Origin: Brevundimonas mediterranea
GTDB taxonomy: Bacteria > Pseudomonadota > Alphaproteobacteria > Caulobacterales > Caulobacteraceae
Length of the DNA stretch: 64,000 bases
Reading direction: 5' to 3'
Assembly: GCF_011064825.1 (NCBI RefSeq)
Contig: NZ_CP048751.1
Coordinates: 2,418,001-2,482,000 of the forward strand
The position numbers and the translations under genes are program-made. Below are positions 1 to 8,207 of the stretch, piece after piece. Position 1 is the stretch's first letter. Each line of letters starts with the position of its first letter. The notes below the pieces were generated by a model. The model saw only the letters and a program-made list of their open reading frames with translations, was not told the origin of the DNA and searched no databases.

Positions 1-1
1 C

Positions 2-562
2 TTTCTGCATCTGGGCGGCGTGTTCGTCTCCTTCATGAGCGGAAACTCCACCCGGTTCGCCGCCAGCGTGGCCGAGGGACAGTGGCCGGCGGCGGCGCAT
101 CTGGCCGCCATACTCGGCCTGTTCGTCCTGGGATCCTTCGCCGGCGCCCTGGTCGCGGGCGGCGAGGACGTACGCTCGCGTAGTCGGGTGCTGATGTTCG
201 AGGCCTTGCTGCTGGCGCTGGCCGCCGCTGCGGCGGGCGCGGGGCTGACGCCTGCCGCCGTCGGCCTGATGGTCATGGCCATGGGCGCCGAGAACTCGGT
301 CTTCCTGAGAAACGGAGAGGTCGGGGTCAGCTTGACCTATATGACCGGAACCCTGGTCAAGCTGGGGCAGGCCTTGGCCGGCGCTGTAAAGGGCGGAGAC
401 CGATACGCCTACAAGGCCTATCTGACCCTGTGGGCAGGGCTGAGCTTCGGGGCTGTGCTGGGCGCCCTGACCTTCGGCCGTCTGGGACTGGCGGCCCTCT
501 GGCCCGCCGCCGGCTTCGCCGTGCTTATGGCCCTGATCGTGCGGCTCAACCGCGCGGCGTGA
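2..562 (+). CDS. DUF1275 (YoaK-like) membrane protein, 5' end outside window
   Basis: The reading frame is open from the first bases of the window, so the true start lies upstream and only about 186 residues are present. The segment FVSFMSGNST near the left edge is the hallmark of DUF1275 integral membrane proteins (YoaK family), which normally have about 220-240 residues and six membrane helices; four to five hydrophobic stretches rich in Ala, Leu and Gly are visible here. Function is unknown in the family. The 3' end overlaps the convergent thioesterase gene by 17 bp. A GTG at position 20 could be read as a start but falls inside the conserved region, so I treat the gene as partial. Confidence 0.8.
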   Translation, partial: FLHLGGVFVSFMSGNSTRFAASVAEGQWPAAAHLAAILGLFVLGSFAGALVAGGEDVRSRSRVLMFEALLLALAAAAAGAGLTPAAVGLMVMAMGAENSVFLRNGEVGVSLTYMTGTLVKLGQALAGAVKGGDRYAYKAYLTLWAGLSFGAVLGALTFGRLGLAALWPAAGFAVLMALIVRLNRAA

Positions 563-980
563 ACTTGCGGATCACGCCCGAGAAGGTCATCAGCAGCCGT
601 TCCCCCGTGTTGATCTGGCCGCGCACGAAGATCAGGCTCTTGCCCGCCTTGGTGACCTGGCCGGTCGCCTCGATCAGTTCGCCGACATAGGCGCCGTCGA
701 TGAAGGTGGAGTCCAGCTGGACCGTGACGCCCGAGGCGCCCTCCATCTCCTGATAGGCGATCTGGAACATGGCGATGTCGGCGAAGGTCATCAGGCATCC
801 GCCATGCATCCGCCCGCCGGCGTTCATGTGCTTCTGCTCGGCGCGGAAGGCGCAGCGCATGTGACCGTCAGGATCGAGCTTGCCGTAGAAGGGCCCCACC
901 ACGACGTCGAAGGTGTCGTGGAGGTCATAGGTCTGCCAGCCGGCGAATTCGCCCTCGGTGACGGTGATTTTCTTCGGCAT
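546..980 (-). CDS. PaaI-type hotdog-fold thioesterase
   Basis: This 144-residue protein has the size and pattern of a single hotdog-domain acyl-CoA thioesterase. The central stretch NAGGRMHGGCLMTFADIAM carries the HGG signature at the start of the long hotdog helix, followed by the helix with its acidic residue (FAD) that usually takes part in thioester hydrolysis. Homologues hydrolyse acyl-CoA or phenylacetyl-CoA-like thioesters in the cytoplasm, but the substrate cannot be read from sequence. It begins at an ATG (MPKKITV) and is divergent from the DUF3253 gene, leaving a promoter region of about 47 bp between them. It ends inside the DUF1275 gene. Confidence 0.85.
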   Translation of the reverse strand: MPKKITVTEGEFAGWQTYDLHDTFDVVVGPFYGKLDPDGHMRCAFRAEQKHMNAGGRMHGGCLMTFADIAMFQIAYQEMEGASGVTVQLDSTFIDGAYVGELIEATGQVTKAGKSLIFVRGQINTGERLLMTFSGVIRKFTPRG

Positions 981-1027
981 GACGACTCGGCCTTACTTCT
1001 GGTCTCGCTGTGCAGCATATAGGCGCA

Positions 1028-1330
1028 ATGAGCGATCCGATCGAAACCGCAATCCTGAACAAAATCGCCGGGCTGGAGCCCGGCAAGAGCATCGAGCCGG
1101 CTGAAGTGGCCAAAGAGCTACAGCCGGAGCAGTGGCAGCGCATGCTGCCCAAGGTGCGCGCCCTCGCCCTGAGCCTGATGCGCCAGGGCAAGCTGACCAT
1201 CACCAAGAAGGGCAAGCCGGTCGATCCGGACAATTTCCGAGGGGTGACGCGTCTGCGCCAGCCGACCGAGGAAGAGACGGCCCTGGCGCTGAGCCGCCGT
1301 CCGCCGGTCGTCGAGGATGATGACGACTGA
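1028..1330 (+). CDS. DUF3253 small protein
   Basis: A 100-residue soluble protein beginning MSDPIETAILNK. The layout (short winged-helix-like alpha/beta domain with Pro-x-x-Val-A, followed by a conserved GKLTITKKGKPVDP segment) matches DUF3253, which is annotated as an S-motif/biotin-synthesis-like small protein of unknown function. I chose the ATG at 1028 over an upstream alternative start at 1010 because the conserved region starts there. The acidic tail EDDDD is read through the start of the next gene: its stop at 1328-1330 overlaps the ATG of the glycosylase-like gene, so the two are probably translationally coupled. Confidence 0.75.
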   Translation: MSDPIETAILNKIAGLEPGKSIEPAEVAKELQPEQWQRMLPKVRALALSLMRQGKLTITKKGKPVDPDNFRGVTRLRQPTEEETALALSRRPPVVEDDDD

Positions 1331-1928
1331 TCTCGATGCAGTCCTGAGCGACATCCGCGCCTGCCGCGCCTGTGCGGGCGTGCTGCCGCATACGCCGCGC
1401 CCGGTGGTGCGGGTCTTTCCCGAGACGCGGCTGCTGATCTGCGGCCAGGCGCCGGGGCGGCGGGTGCATGAAAGCGGCCTGCCGTTCAACGACCCGTCGG
1501 GCGACCGGCTGCGCGACTGGATGGGCGTGGACTATGACAGCTTCTACGCCGACCGCCGCATCGGCGTGGCGGCCCAGGCCTTCTGCTATCCGGGCACGGC
1601 CCCGAAAGGGGGCGACCATCCGCCGCCGAGCCGGTGCGCCGACCTGTGGCGGCCGCAGTTGCTGGACGCCCTGCCGCAGATGGAGCTGACCCTGCTGGTT
1701 GGCGGCTACGCCCAGGCCTGGGCGCTGAGCGAGCGGGCGAAGCGGAACATGACGGAGACCGTACGGGCCTGGCGAGACTATGCGCCGGACATTCTGGCCC
1801 TGCCGCATCCGTCCTGGCGCAATACGGCCTGGTTGAGGAAGAACCCCTGGTTCGAGGACGAGGTGGTTCCCTATCTGCGGGAACGGGTGCGTTCGATCCT
1901 GACGCCCCCCGCAAGGATGCGCGCATGA
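1317..1928 (+). CDS. Uracil-DNA glycosylase superfamily protein, possible Fe-S type
   Basis: This 203-residue protein has the two UDG superfamily motifs: GQAPG (residues 43-47) with the following GLPFNDPSGDRL segment, and LPHPSWRN (about 162-169) near the C-terminus. Four cysteines are spaced as C16-x2-C19 and C90-x16-C107, which fits the 4Fe-4S ligands of family 4/5 glycosylases. The expected role is excision of uracil or damaged bases from DNA, but many members of this subgroup are uncharacterised. The gene overlaps DUF3253 by 14 bp upstream and the lysophospholipase by 4 bp (ATGA) downstream, so the three form a compact operon of unrelated functions. Confidence 0.8.
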   Translation: MMTTDLDAVLSDIRACRACAGVLPHTPRPVVRVFPETRLLICGQAPGRRVHESGLPFNDPSGDRLRDWMGVDYDSFYADRRIGVAAQAFCYPGTAPKGGDHPPPSRCADLWRPQLLDALPQMELTLLVGGYAQAWALSERAKRNMTETVRAWRDYAPDILALPHPSWRNTAWLRKNPWFEDEVVPYLRERVRSILTPPARMRA

Positions 1929-2968
1929 AAGCCGCCTTCCCCGCCGCCGCCATCGCTCTGACCTTGGGAGCGTCCGCCTGCGCCGCGCCCCACATCCAGC
2001 CGCCGCTGACGCCGCCGCCGGACTTCGCCGGCGCTCACGTCGAGGATCGCGCCCTGGTCATGTCGGACGGGGCGCGGCTGCCCTATCTGCGCTGGGGGCC
2101 GACCGATCGGGCGCCCTGGGCGGTGATCGTGGCCCTGCACGGCATGAACGACCACGACGCCAGCTTCCGTCTGGCCGGCCCGTGGTGGGCCGAGCAGGGG
2201 ATCGAGACCTGGGCCTATGACCAGCGTGGCTTCGGCGCCGCGCCGGGGCGGGGCGTCTGGGCCGGGCAGGCGCGGATGACCGACGACCTGCGCGAGGTCA
2301 CGGCCCTGGCCCGCGCCCGCTATCCCGACGCCGTCATCGCCGTGGTGGGCGAGAGCATGGGCGGATCGGTGGCGGCGGCCGCCTTCGGTTCAGACAATCC
2401 GCCGGACGCCGACCGGCTGGTGCTGCTGGCGCCGGGGGTCTGGGGGTGGTCGACCCAGGGGCCGCTGAACAGCGCGGCCCTGAACATCGCGGCGCGCGCG
2501 CTCGGCGATGTGGCGCTGGAGCCGCCCGAGTTCATCACCCGCGACATCCACGCCTCCAGCAATACGCTGGAGCTGATCCGCAACGGGCGTGATCCGATGA
2601 ACATTCTCGCGACCCGGTTCGACACCGTCTACGGCCTGGTCGATCTGATGGAGACGGCGTCGCGCAGCCTGGGCCGCATCCGGGGCGACGCCGTGCTGAT
2701 GTATGGCGCGCACGACGAGATCGTGAAGCGGGGGCCGATGCGTCTGGCCCTGGAGCGGGCGCTGGCTGACGGCGGCGCCCTGAAGACGGCCTGGTATCCG
2801 AACGGCTGGCATCTGCTGAATCGCGATCTGGACGCCGAGATCGTTTACCGGGACGTCGCCGCCTGGCTGAGGAATCCCGACGCGGCGTTGCCGTCGGGCG
2901 CGCCCGCGGTGCTGCCGGAGCTGGAGAAGCCGGCCGCTCCCGATGGCCGAGCGGCGAGCCGGCGGTGA
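1925..2968 (+). CDS. Lipoprotein alpha/beta hydrolase, lysophospholipase-like
   Basis: A 347-residue alpha/beta hydrolase. The N-terminus has a hydrophobic signal followed by Cys19 in LGASAC, a plausible lipobox, so it is probably anchored in the outer membrane or periplasm. The nucleophile elbow is GESMGG (Ser144), the oxyanion-hole segment LHGMNDH is near residue 71, and the expected Asp (YGAHDEIV) and His (NGWHLL) follow in the right order. This arrangement is typical of monoacylglycerol lipase / lysophospholipase PldB-like enzymes. The frame is open further upstream, but the ATG at 1925 overlaps the previous stop as ATGA and is followed immediately by the signal peptide. Substrate is unproven. 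Confidence 0.82.
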   Translation: MKAAFPAAAIALTLGASACAAPHIQPPLTPPPDFAGAHVEDRALVMSDGARLPYLRWGPTDRAPWAVIVALHGMNDHDASFRLAGPWWAEQGIETWAYDQRGFGAAPGRGVWAGQARMTDDLREVTALARARYPDAVIAVVGESMGGSVAAAAFGSDNPPDADRLVLLAPGVWGWSTQGPLNSAALNIAARALGDVALEPPEFITRDIHASSNTLELIRNGRDPMNILATRFDTVYGLVDLMETASRSLGRIRGDAVLMYGAHDEIVKRGPMRLALERALADGGALKTAWYPNGWHLLNRDLDAEIVYRDVAAWLRNPDAALPSGAPAVLPELEKPAAPDGRAASRR

Positions 2969-2972
2969 CCCC

Positions 2973-2999
2973 GTAAACGTCTCTTAACGTGACGTTTAC
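2973..2999. promoter_or_regulatory. CtrA-like box inside an inverted repeat upstream of fliF
   Basis: GTAA-N7-TTAAC at 2973-2988 matches the CtrA recognition pattern TTAA-N7-TTAA(C) with one mismatch. It lies within a perfect 8-bp inverted repeat, GTAAACGT at 2973-2980 and ACGTTTAC at 2992-2999, with an 11-nt spacer. In Caulobacter the fliF operon is a class II flagellar operon activated by CtrA and repressed by FlbD, whose gene is also in this operon. The site is about 36-60 bp upstream of the fliF start, a suitable place for a promoter. Whether the palindrome is an FlbD or other operator is inference. Confidence 0.55.
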
Positions 3000-3034
3000 C
3001 ATCCAGGCGGCATTTTCTGCCTAGCGGGGCGTCA

Positions 3035-4702
3035 GTGTCTCCCGCGAGTTTGGGGCGGGAACGCGTGGGCGGCTTTACAGCGGCGTTGCAGAAGTTCGGG
3101 ATCGGCCGTCTGGCGGCCGTCCTCGGCGTCGCCGCAGGCGTGACCGCCGTGCTGGTGGCCGTCATGCTGCGCATGGGTCAGGCGCCGGACGCCCTGCTGT
3201 ATTCCAATCTGGATCTGCGCGAGGCCGGCGAGATCACCACGGCCCTGCAACAGGCCGGCATCAAATACACCTCGAAGGGCGACGGTTCGACCGTGATGGT
3301 GAACCGGGACGACGTCGGTACCGCGCGGATGCTGATTGCAGGAAAGGGCCTCGTGACCTCTGGGTCGGTCGGCTACGAAATCTTCGACAACCAGTCGGTG
3401 CTGGGCCAGACGGAGTTCCAGCAACAGCTGAACGAGCAGCGCGCCCTGCAGGGCGAACTGTCGCGCACCATCATGTCCATGCGCGGCATCACCGCCGCTC
3501 GCGTCCACATCACCATGCCGCGTCGCGAGATGTTCACCGCTGCGGCCGGAGATCCCACAGCGGCCGTTCTGGTCGGGCTGGGCGGTCGGGATCTGACGCC
3601 TGACCAGGTGCGGGCGATCCGCAACCTGGTGGCCTCGTCCGTGCCGAACCTGAAGCCTGACCGCGTCACCGTCGCCGATCAGAACAACCGCACCCTGGCG
3701 GCCGGGTCCGATGACGGAACCTTCTCGTCCGCCTCCGCCGCCGAGACCAAGGGCAATACCGAGGCCCAGCTGCAGTCGCGGATCAAGGATATCGTCGAAG
3801 GCGTGGTCGGCATCGGCGCCGCGCGCGTCCAGGTCACGGCCGACATCGATCAGAGCCGCTCCACTACCCAGGAGCAGAAGTTCGATCCCGACGGTCAGGT
3901 CGTGCGCTCGACCACCGCCAATGGCTCGCAATCCTCGGACACCACGGGCCAGAACGACGGCGGCGTGACGGCCGCCAACAACATCCCCGGCGGCGCGCCG
4001 CCTGCCACCACGCCGGCCGGCGCGACCAGTGCGGAAAACGCCGAGACGACAAATTACGAGATCTCGAACACCACCACCACGACGACCAAGGAGCCGGGCG
4101 AGGTCAAGAAACTCGCCGTCGCCGTCGCTGTCGATGGCAAGTGGACCCCGGCCGCAGACGGCAAGGGCGAGCCGACCTATGCGCCGAGAACCGCCGAGGA
4201 GATCGCCCAGATCAAGTCCCTGGTCGCCGCCGCCGCAGGCATCGACGAGGCGCGGGGCGACAAGATCGAGGTGATCAATGTCCGCTTCAACCACGACACC
4301 GGCATCGCCGGCGGTCTGGAAGGCAAGTCGTCGCTGCTGGACTTCTCCCGCACCGACGTGATGCGTCTGATCGAACTGGGCATCCTGGCCGTCGTGGCGT
4401 TGCTGCTGATCTTCTTCGTGCTGCGTCCGCTTTTGAAAACGGCGGGCGGCGCGGCGCCTGGGGCTGTGGCCGCAGCCCCCGCCGGCCTGCCCGTGGCCAC
4501 GGTGACGACGACCGTCATCGGCGCCGACGGTCAGCCCCAGCTGGTGCAATTGCCGGCCCCGAACGAAATGGATCAGAAGATCGACATCGCCCGTATCGAG
4601 GGTCAGGTGAAGGCGTCTTCGGTCAAGAAGGTCGCGGATTTCGTCCAGGCGCACCCGGATGAGGCCGCCGGGATCCTGCGCAACTGGGTGGCCGAAGGCT
4701 GA
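3035..4702 (+). CDS. fliF: Flagellar MS-ring protein FliF
   Basis: A 555-residue protein that forms the MS ring in the inner membrane, the platform on which the rotor and export gate assemble. A transmembrane helix is present at about residues 27-45, then the periplasmic ring-building motifs ([24 protein letters not shown]), a Ser/Thr/Asn-rich low-complexity linker at about 300-345, and a second membrane helix ([12 protein letters not shown]) followed by the cytoplasmic tail that binds FliG. No ATG is available: GTG at 3035 or GTG at 3065 (VGGFTAALQ) could be the start. It is the first gene of the flagellar operon, and its stop overlaps the fliG ATG as TGATG. Confidence 0.96.
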   Translation: MSPASLGRERVGGFTAALQKFGIGRLAAVLGVAAGVTAVLVAVMLRMGQAPDALLYSNLDLREAGEITTALQQAGIKYTSKGDGSTVMVNRDDVGTARMLIAGKGLVTSGSVGYEIFDNQSVLGQTEFQQQLNEQRALQGELSRTIMSMRGITAARVHITMPRREMFTAAAGDPTAAVLVGLGGRDLTPDQVRAIRNLVASSVPNLKPDRVTVADQNNRTLAAGSDDGTFSSASAAETKGNTEAQLQSRIKDIVEGVVGIGAARVQVTADIDQSRSTTQEQKFDPDGQVVRSTTANGSQSSDTTGQNDGGVTAANNIPGGAPPATTPAGATSAENAETTNYEISNTTTTTTKEPGEVKKLAVAVAVDGKWTPAADGKGEPTYAPRTAEEIAQIKSLVAAAAGIDEARGDKIEVINVRFNHDTGIAGGLEGKSSLLDFSRTDVMRLIELGILAVVALLLIFFVLRPLLKTAGGAAPGAVAAAPAGLPVATVTTTVIGADGQPQLVQLPAPNEMDQKIDIARIEGQVKASSVKKVADFVQAHPDEAAGILRNWVAEG

Positions 4703-5736
4703 TGGCCAAGCTCGTGACCAAGAAGCTGTCGATCGACGATCCCAACAAGCTGACGGGGCCTGAAAAGGCGGCCGTCATCCTGCTGGCTCTGGGCGAGGAG
4801 CACACCGCCCTGTGGGAACGGCTGGACGACGAGGAGGTCAAGGAGATCTCCCAGGCCATGGCCACCCTGGGCAATGTCACCGCCGAGGCGGTCGAGGCCC
4901 TGATGATCGAATTCGTCTCGGGCCTGGCCGGCTCGGGCTCGGTCATGGGCAGTTATGAACAGACCCAGAGGTTGCTGGCCGCCTTCCTGCCCAAGGACCG
5001 CGTCGATGGCCTGATGGAGGAAATCCGGGGTCCGGCCGGCCGGACCATGTGGGACAAGCTGGGCAATGTGAACGAGGCGGTTCTCGCCAACTATCTGAAG
5101 AACGAATACCCGCAGACCGTCGCCGTCATCCTGTCCAAGGTGCGTTCGGACCACGCCGCCCGCGTGCTGACCGCACTGCCGGAAGATTTCGCCCTGGAAT
5201 GCGTGCAGCGGATGCTGCGCATGGAGCCGGTGCAGCGCGAGATTCTGGACAAGATCGAGGCGACGCTGCGGACCGAATTCATGTCGAACCTGGCGCGCAC
5301 CTCCAAGCGCGACAGCCACGAGATGATGGCCGACATCTTCAACAGTTTCGATCGCCAAACCGAGGCGCGCTTCATCGGCGCCCTGGAAGAACGCAGCCGC
5401 GAATCCGCCGAACGGATCCGCGCCCTGATGTTCGTGTTCGAGGATCTGTCCAAGCTGGACCCCGGCGGCGTGCAGACGCTGCTGCGGGCGGTGGACAAGG
5501 ACTCCCTGGGCCTGGCCCTGAAGGGCGCCTCCGAGCCACTGCGCGAGATGTTCTTCTCCAACATGTCCGAACGGGCCTCCAAGATCATGCGCGAAGACAT
5601 GGAATCCATGGGGCCGGTCCGGCTGAAGGACGTCGACACCGCTCAGATGGCCATGGTGCAGGTGGCCAAGGATCTGGCCGCCCGCGGCGAGATCATGCTG
5701 GCCGGCCAGGGCACCGACGACGAGTTGATCTACTGA
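4702..5736 (+). CDS. fliG: Flagellar motor switch protein FliG
   Basis: This 344-residue protein is the C-ring component that contacts the MS ring and the stator. The N-terminal segment [18 protein letters not shown], the middle domain with [12 protein letters not shown] (the EHPQ-like region), and the C-terminal charged-ridge region [22 protein letters not shown] are all recognisable and in order. Length is normal for the family (about 330-350). It overlaps fliF by one base and is followed after one base by fliH, consistent with translational coupling and defined stoichiometry of the switch complex. Confidence 0.96.
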   Translation: MAKLVTKKLSIDDPNKLTGPEKAAVILLALGEEHTALWERLDDEEVKEISQAMATLGNVTAEAVEALMIEFVSGLAGSGSVMGSYEQTQRLLAAFLPKDRVDGLMEEIRGPAGRTMWDKLGNVNEAVLANYLKNEYPQTVAVILSKVRSDHAARVLTALPEDFALECVQRMLRMEPVQREILDKIEATLRTEFMSNLARTSKRDSHEMMADIFNSFDRQTEARFIGALEERSRESAERIRALMFVFEDLSKLDPGGVQTLLRAVDKDSLGLALKGASEPLREMFFSNMSERASKIMREDMESMGPVRLKDVDTAQMAMVQVAKDLAARGEIMLAGQGTDDELIY

Positions 5737-5737
5737 C

Positions 5738-6385
5738 ATGAGCACTCCCTTCGCCTTCGATACCGAGTTCGACGCCGACGGTTCGGTGGTGCGCGAAAGC
5801 GCCTGGAAGCCGACCAAGCGCAGCTATCTGCCGGCCGAGGTGGACGCCCTGGTCGCCCATGCGCAGCTGGAGGCGCGCCAGCAGGCGCTGAACGAGATCG
5901 AGAACATCCGGGCCATGGCTCTGACCAATATCGCCCAGGGCGTGGCGGCGGCCTTGCCCTCGCTGAGGAACGTGGCCCAGACGCATCGTGAACAGTCGGC
6001 CGACCTGGCCCTGGCGGCCGCCCGGGCCATCGGCGGCGCGGCGCTGGAGCGTTTCCCCCAGGCCCCCTTGCGCGCCGCCCTTGAGGCGCTGGCCCAGGAG
6101 ATCGACGCCTCGCCGCGTCTGGTCGTGCGCGCGGCCGGTCTGGACGACGAAGGCCGCGCCCAGATCGAGAGCGCCTGCGCCGACAGCGGTTTCACCGGCG
6201 TCGTCGCCTTCCGCGACGAGCCGGGCATGGGAGTTGCGGCCTTCCAGCTGGAATGGGCCGACGGCCGCGCCGACCACGATCCGGAAGGCTCGGCCACACG
6301 CGTGGCCGAAGCTCTGACCGCCGCCCTGGCCGCCGAGGCCGGGCACGCCGAACCCCCTATCAATACTGACCGGAGTGATTTCTGA
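5738..6385 (+). CDS. fliH: FliH/FlbE-like flagellar export regulator
   Basis: A 215-residue acidic protein in the position occupied by flbE (fliH) in Caulobacter, between fliG and fliN. It has the architecture of FliH: an unstructured N-terminus containing Trp (ESAWKPTKR), a long Ala/Glu-rich helical middle that could form a coiled coil (about 40-100), and a C-terminal alpha/beta domain (PRLVVRAAGLDDEGRAQI, with FQLEWADGR). FliH binds and restrains the export ATPase FliI and docks it to FliN. The primary sequence is weakly conserved, so the call rests largely on position. Start ATG follows fliG by one base; its stop overlaps fliN as TGATG. Confidence 0.82.
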   Translation: MSTPFAFDTEFDADGSVVRESAWKPTKRSYLPAEVDALVAHAQLEARQQALNEIENIRAMALTNIAQGVAAALPSLRNVAQTHREQSADLALAAARAIGGAALERFPQAPLRAALEALAQEIDASPRLVVRAAGLDDEGRAQIESACADSGFTGVVAFRDEPGMGVAAFQLEWADGRADHDPEGSATRVAEALTAALAAEAGHAEPPINTDRSDF

Positions 6386-6717
6386 TGGCCTCCGACGATC
6401 TTTCGCTCGAGGAGTTCCCGGACTCCACCGCCCTGGCCGTGGTCGATGATCATGGCGACAAGACCGCCGCCGACCTGGCCACGGTCTTCGAGGTGCCGGT
6501 GAACATCTCGGCCGTGCTGGGCAAGTCGCACATGTCGGTGGCCCAGCTGCTGAAACTGAACAAGGGGTCGGTGCTGGAGCTGGACCGCAAGGTCGGCGAG
6601 GCCATCGACATCTTCGTCAACAACCGTCTGATCGCGCGTGGCGAGGTCGTCGTCGTCGACGACCGGCTGGGCGTGACCATGACGGAAATCATCAAGACCG
6701 AGGACTCGGGGGGCTGA
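6385..6717 (+). CDS. fliN: Flagellar motor switch protein FliN
   Basis: A 110-residue protein with the C-terminal SpoA/FliN domain: VFEVPVNISAVLGKSHMSVAQLLKLNKGSVLELDR, followed by the conserved INNR-type turn (FVNNRLIARGEVVVVDDRLGVTMTEI). FliN forms the base of the C ring and binds FliH, steering the export apparatus. Length is normal for a short FliN (100-140). The stop is followed by 69 bp of non-coding sequence containing a perfect hairpin before flbD, which is the only sizeable gap within the first five flagellar genes. Confidence 0.95.
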   Translation: MASDDLSLEEFPDSTALAVVDDHGDKTAADLATVFEVPVNISAVLGKSHMSVAQLLKLNKGSVLELDRKVGEAIDIFVNNRLIARGEVVVVDDRLGVTMTEIIKTEDSGG

Positions 6718-6723
6718 AGCGAC

Positions 6724-6744
6724 GCCGCGCAGGTTCTGCGCGGC
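6724..6744 (+). other. Intercistronic hairpin between fliN and flbD
   Basis: A perfect 9-bp stem (GCCGCGCAG / CTGCGCGGC) with a 3-nt loop lies 6 bp after the fliN stop. There is no T-tract after it, so it is unlikely to be a strong intrinsic terminator. It may protect the upstream mRNA from 3' decay or lower expression of flbD relative to the structural genes. The flbD start has its own Shine-Dalgarno (AGGAG at about 6774-6778). Confidence 0.6.
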
Positions 6745-6786
6745 TGAACAACGGCGACCCGGATGAAAGTTTAGAGGAGAAGAACA

Positions 6787-8205
6787 ATGCGTCTTCTGGT
6801 GGTAGGCAGACTGAGCGGACAGCTCGCTTCGGCGGTGAAGATGGCCATGGCGCACGGCGCCAAGGTCAGCCACGTCGAGCGCGCGGATCAGGCGACCGAG
6901 CAGTTGCGACGAGGGCAGGGCGCCGACCTGCTGATGGTCGATTACCAGCTCGACATCGCGGCCCTGATCGCCGCGAACGAGGCCGAACGGATTACGGTGC
7001 CGGTGGTGGCCTTCGGCGTCGACGCCGATGCGCGTGAGGCTGCGGCGGCGATCAAGGCCGGGGCCAAGGAGTTCATCCCCCTGCCGCCCGACGCGGAACT
7101 GATCGCCGCCGTCCTGGCCGCTGTCGCCGACGACGAGAAGCCGATGATCTCGGCCGACCCGTCGATGAAGGCGGTGTTGCAACTGGCCGACCAGGTGGCG
7201 CGCTCGGAAGCCTCGATCCTGATCACCGGCGAAAGCGGCGTCGGCAAGGAGGTGATGGCGCGCTACATGCACGACAATTCGCGCCGGTCGGAACGTCCCT
7301 TCATCAGCGTCAACTGCGCCGCCATTCCCGACAATCTGCTGGAATCCGAACTGTTCGGGCACGAGAAGGGCGCCTTCACCGGCGCCGTCGCGCGCCGGAT
7401 CGGCAAGTTCGAAGAGGCCGATGGCGGCACCCTGCTGCTGGACGAAATCAGCGAAATGGACGCCCGGCTGCAGGCCAAGCTGCTGCGCGCGATCCAGGAA
7501 CGGGTCATCGACCGCGTCGGCGGCTCCAAGCCGGTGTCGGTCAATATCCGCATCATCGCCACGTCCAACCGCGACCTGGCCCGCGCCGTGTCGGAAGGCA
7601 CGTTCCGCGAAGATCTGCTGTACCGGCTGAACGTCGTCAATCTGCGCCTGCCGGCCCTGCGGGAGCGGCCGGGCGACATCGGGGTTCTGGCCGAGCATTT
7701 CATCAAGAAATACGCCGCCGCCAACGGCGTGCCGGTTCGGCCGATCTCGGCGCGCGCACGCCAAGCCATCAGCGCCCACCGCTGGCCCGGCAACGTCCGT
7801 GAGCTGGAAAACGCCATGCACCGGGCGGTGCTGCTGGCGACCGGGCCGGAGATCGACATCGACGCCATCCGCCTGCCGGACGGTCAGCCCCTGACCCCGG
7901 CCTCGGGCATGATGGGCGCGGCCTCGACGGGTCAGGAAAACCCCTACGGCGGCGGCGTCGCGGCGCGGGCGGCCCAGGCGGCCGATGCGGTGACGCGCAG
8001 CTTCGTCGGTCAGACGGTGGCGGCGATGGAAAAGACCCTGATCCTGGACACCCTGACCCACTGCCTGGGCAACCGCACCCATGCGGCCAATATCCTGGGC
8101 ATCTCGATCCGCACCCTGCGCAACAAGCTGAACGAATACGCCGACGAGGGCACGACCATCCCGGCGCCCCAGTCGGGCGTCTCCGCCTCGGGCTACGCAG
8201 CCTGA
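6787..8205 (+). CDS. flbD: Sigma54-dependent flagellar regulator FlbD
   Basis: A 472-residue bacterial enhancer-binding protein. It has an N-terminal receiver-like domain (1-115), a central AAA+ domain with Walker A GESGVGKE (148-155) and the sigma54-contact loop GAFTGA (195-200), and a C-terminal helix-turn-helix (NRTHAANILGISIRTLRNKL). The receiver lacks the usual acidic pair after the first strand (VVGRLSG instead of a VDDD-like motif), as in Caulobacter FlbD, which is controlled by the partner FliX rather than simple phosphorylation; Asp52 sits where the phospho-acceptor would be. FlbD activates late flagellar genes and represses fliF. A strong RBS precedes the ATG. Confidence 0.93.
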   Translation: MRLLVVGRLSGQLASAVKMAMAHGAKVSHVERADQATEQLRRGQGADLLMVDYQLDIAALIAANEAERITVPVVAFGVDADAREAAAAIKAGAKEFIPLPPDAELIAAVLAAVADDEKPMISADPSMKAVLQLADQVARSEASILITGESGVGKEVMARYMHDNSRRSERPFISVNCAAIPDNLLESELFGHEKGAFTGAVARRIGKFEEADGGTLLLDEISEMDARLQAKLLRAIQERVIDRVGGSKPVSVNIRIIATSNRDLARAVSEGTFREDLLYRLNVVNLRLPALRERPGDIGVLAEHFIKKYAAANGVPVRPISARARQAISAHRWPGNVRELENAMHRAVLLATGPEIDIDAIRLPDGQPLTPASGMMGAASTGQENPYGGGVAARAAQAADAVTRSFVGQTVAAMEKTLILDTLTHCLGNRTHAANILGISIRTLRNKLNEYADEGTTIPAPQSGVSASGYAA

Positions 8206-8207
8206 GC

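Noticed and set aside
3032..4654. Minus-strand open frame of 540 codons opposite fliF
   Set aside because: Shadow of fliF; composition is typical of antisense reading in GC-rich DNA and no start or RBS support.
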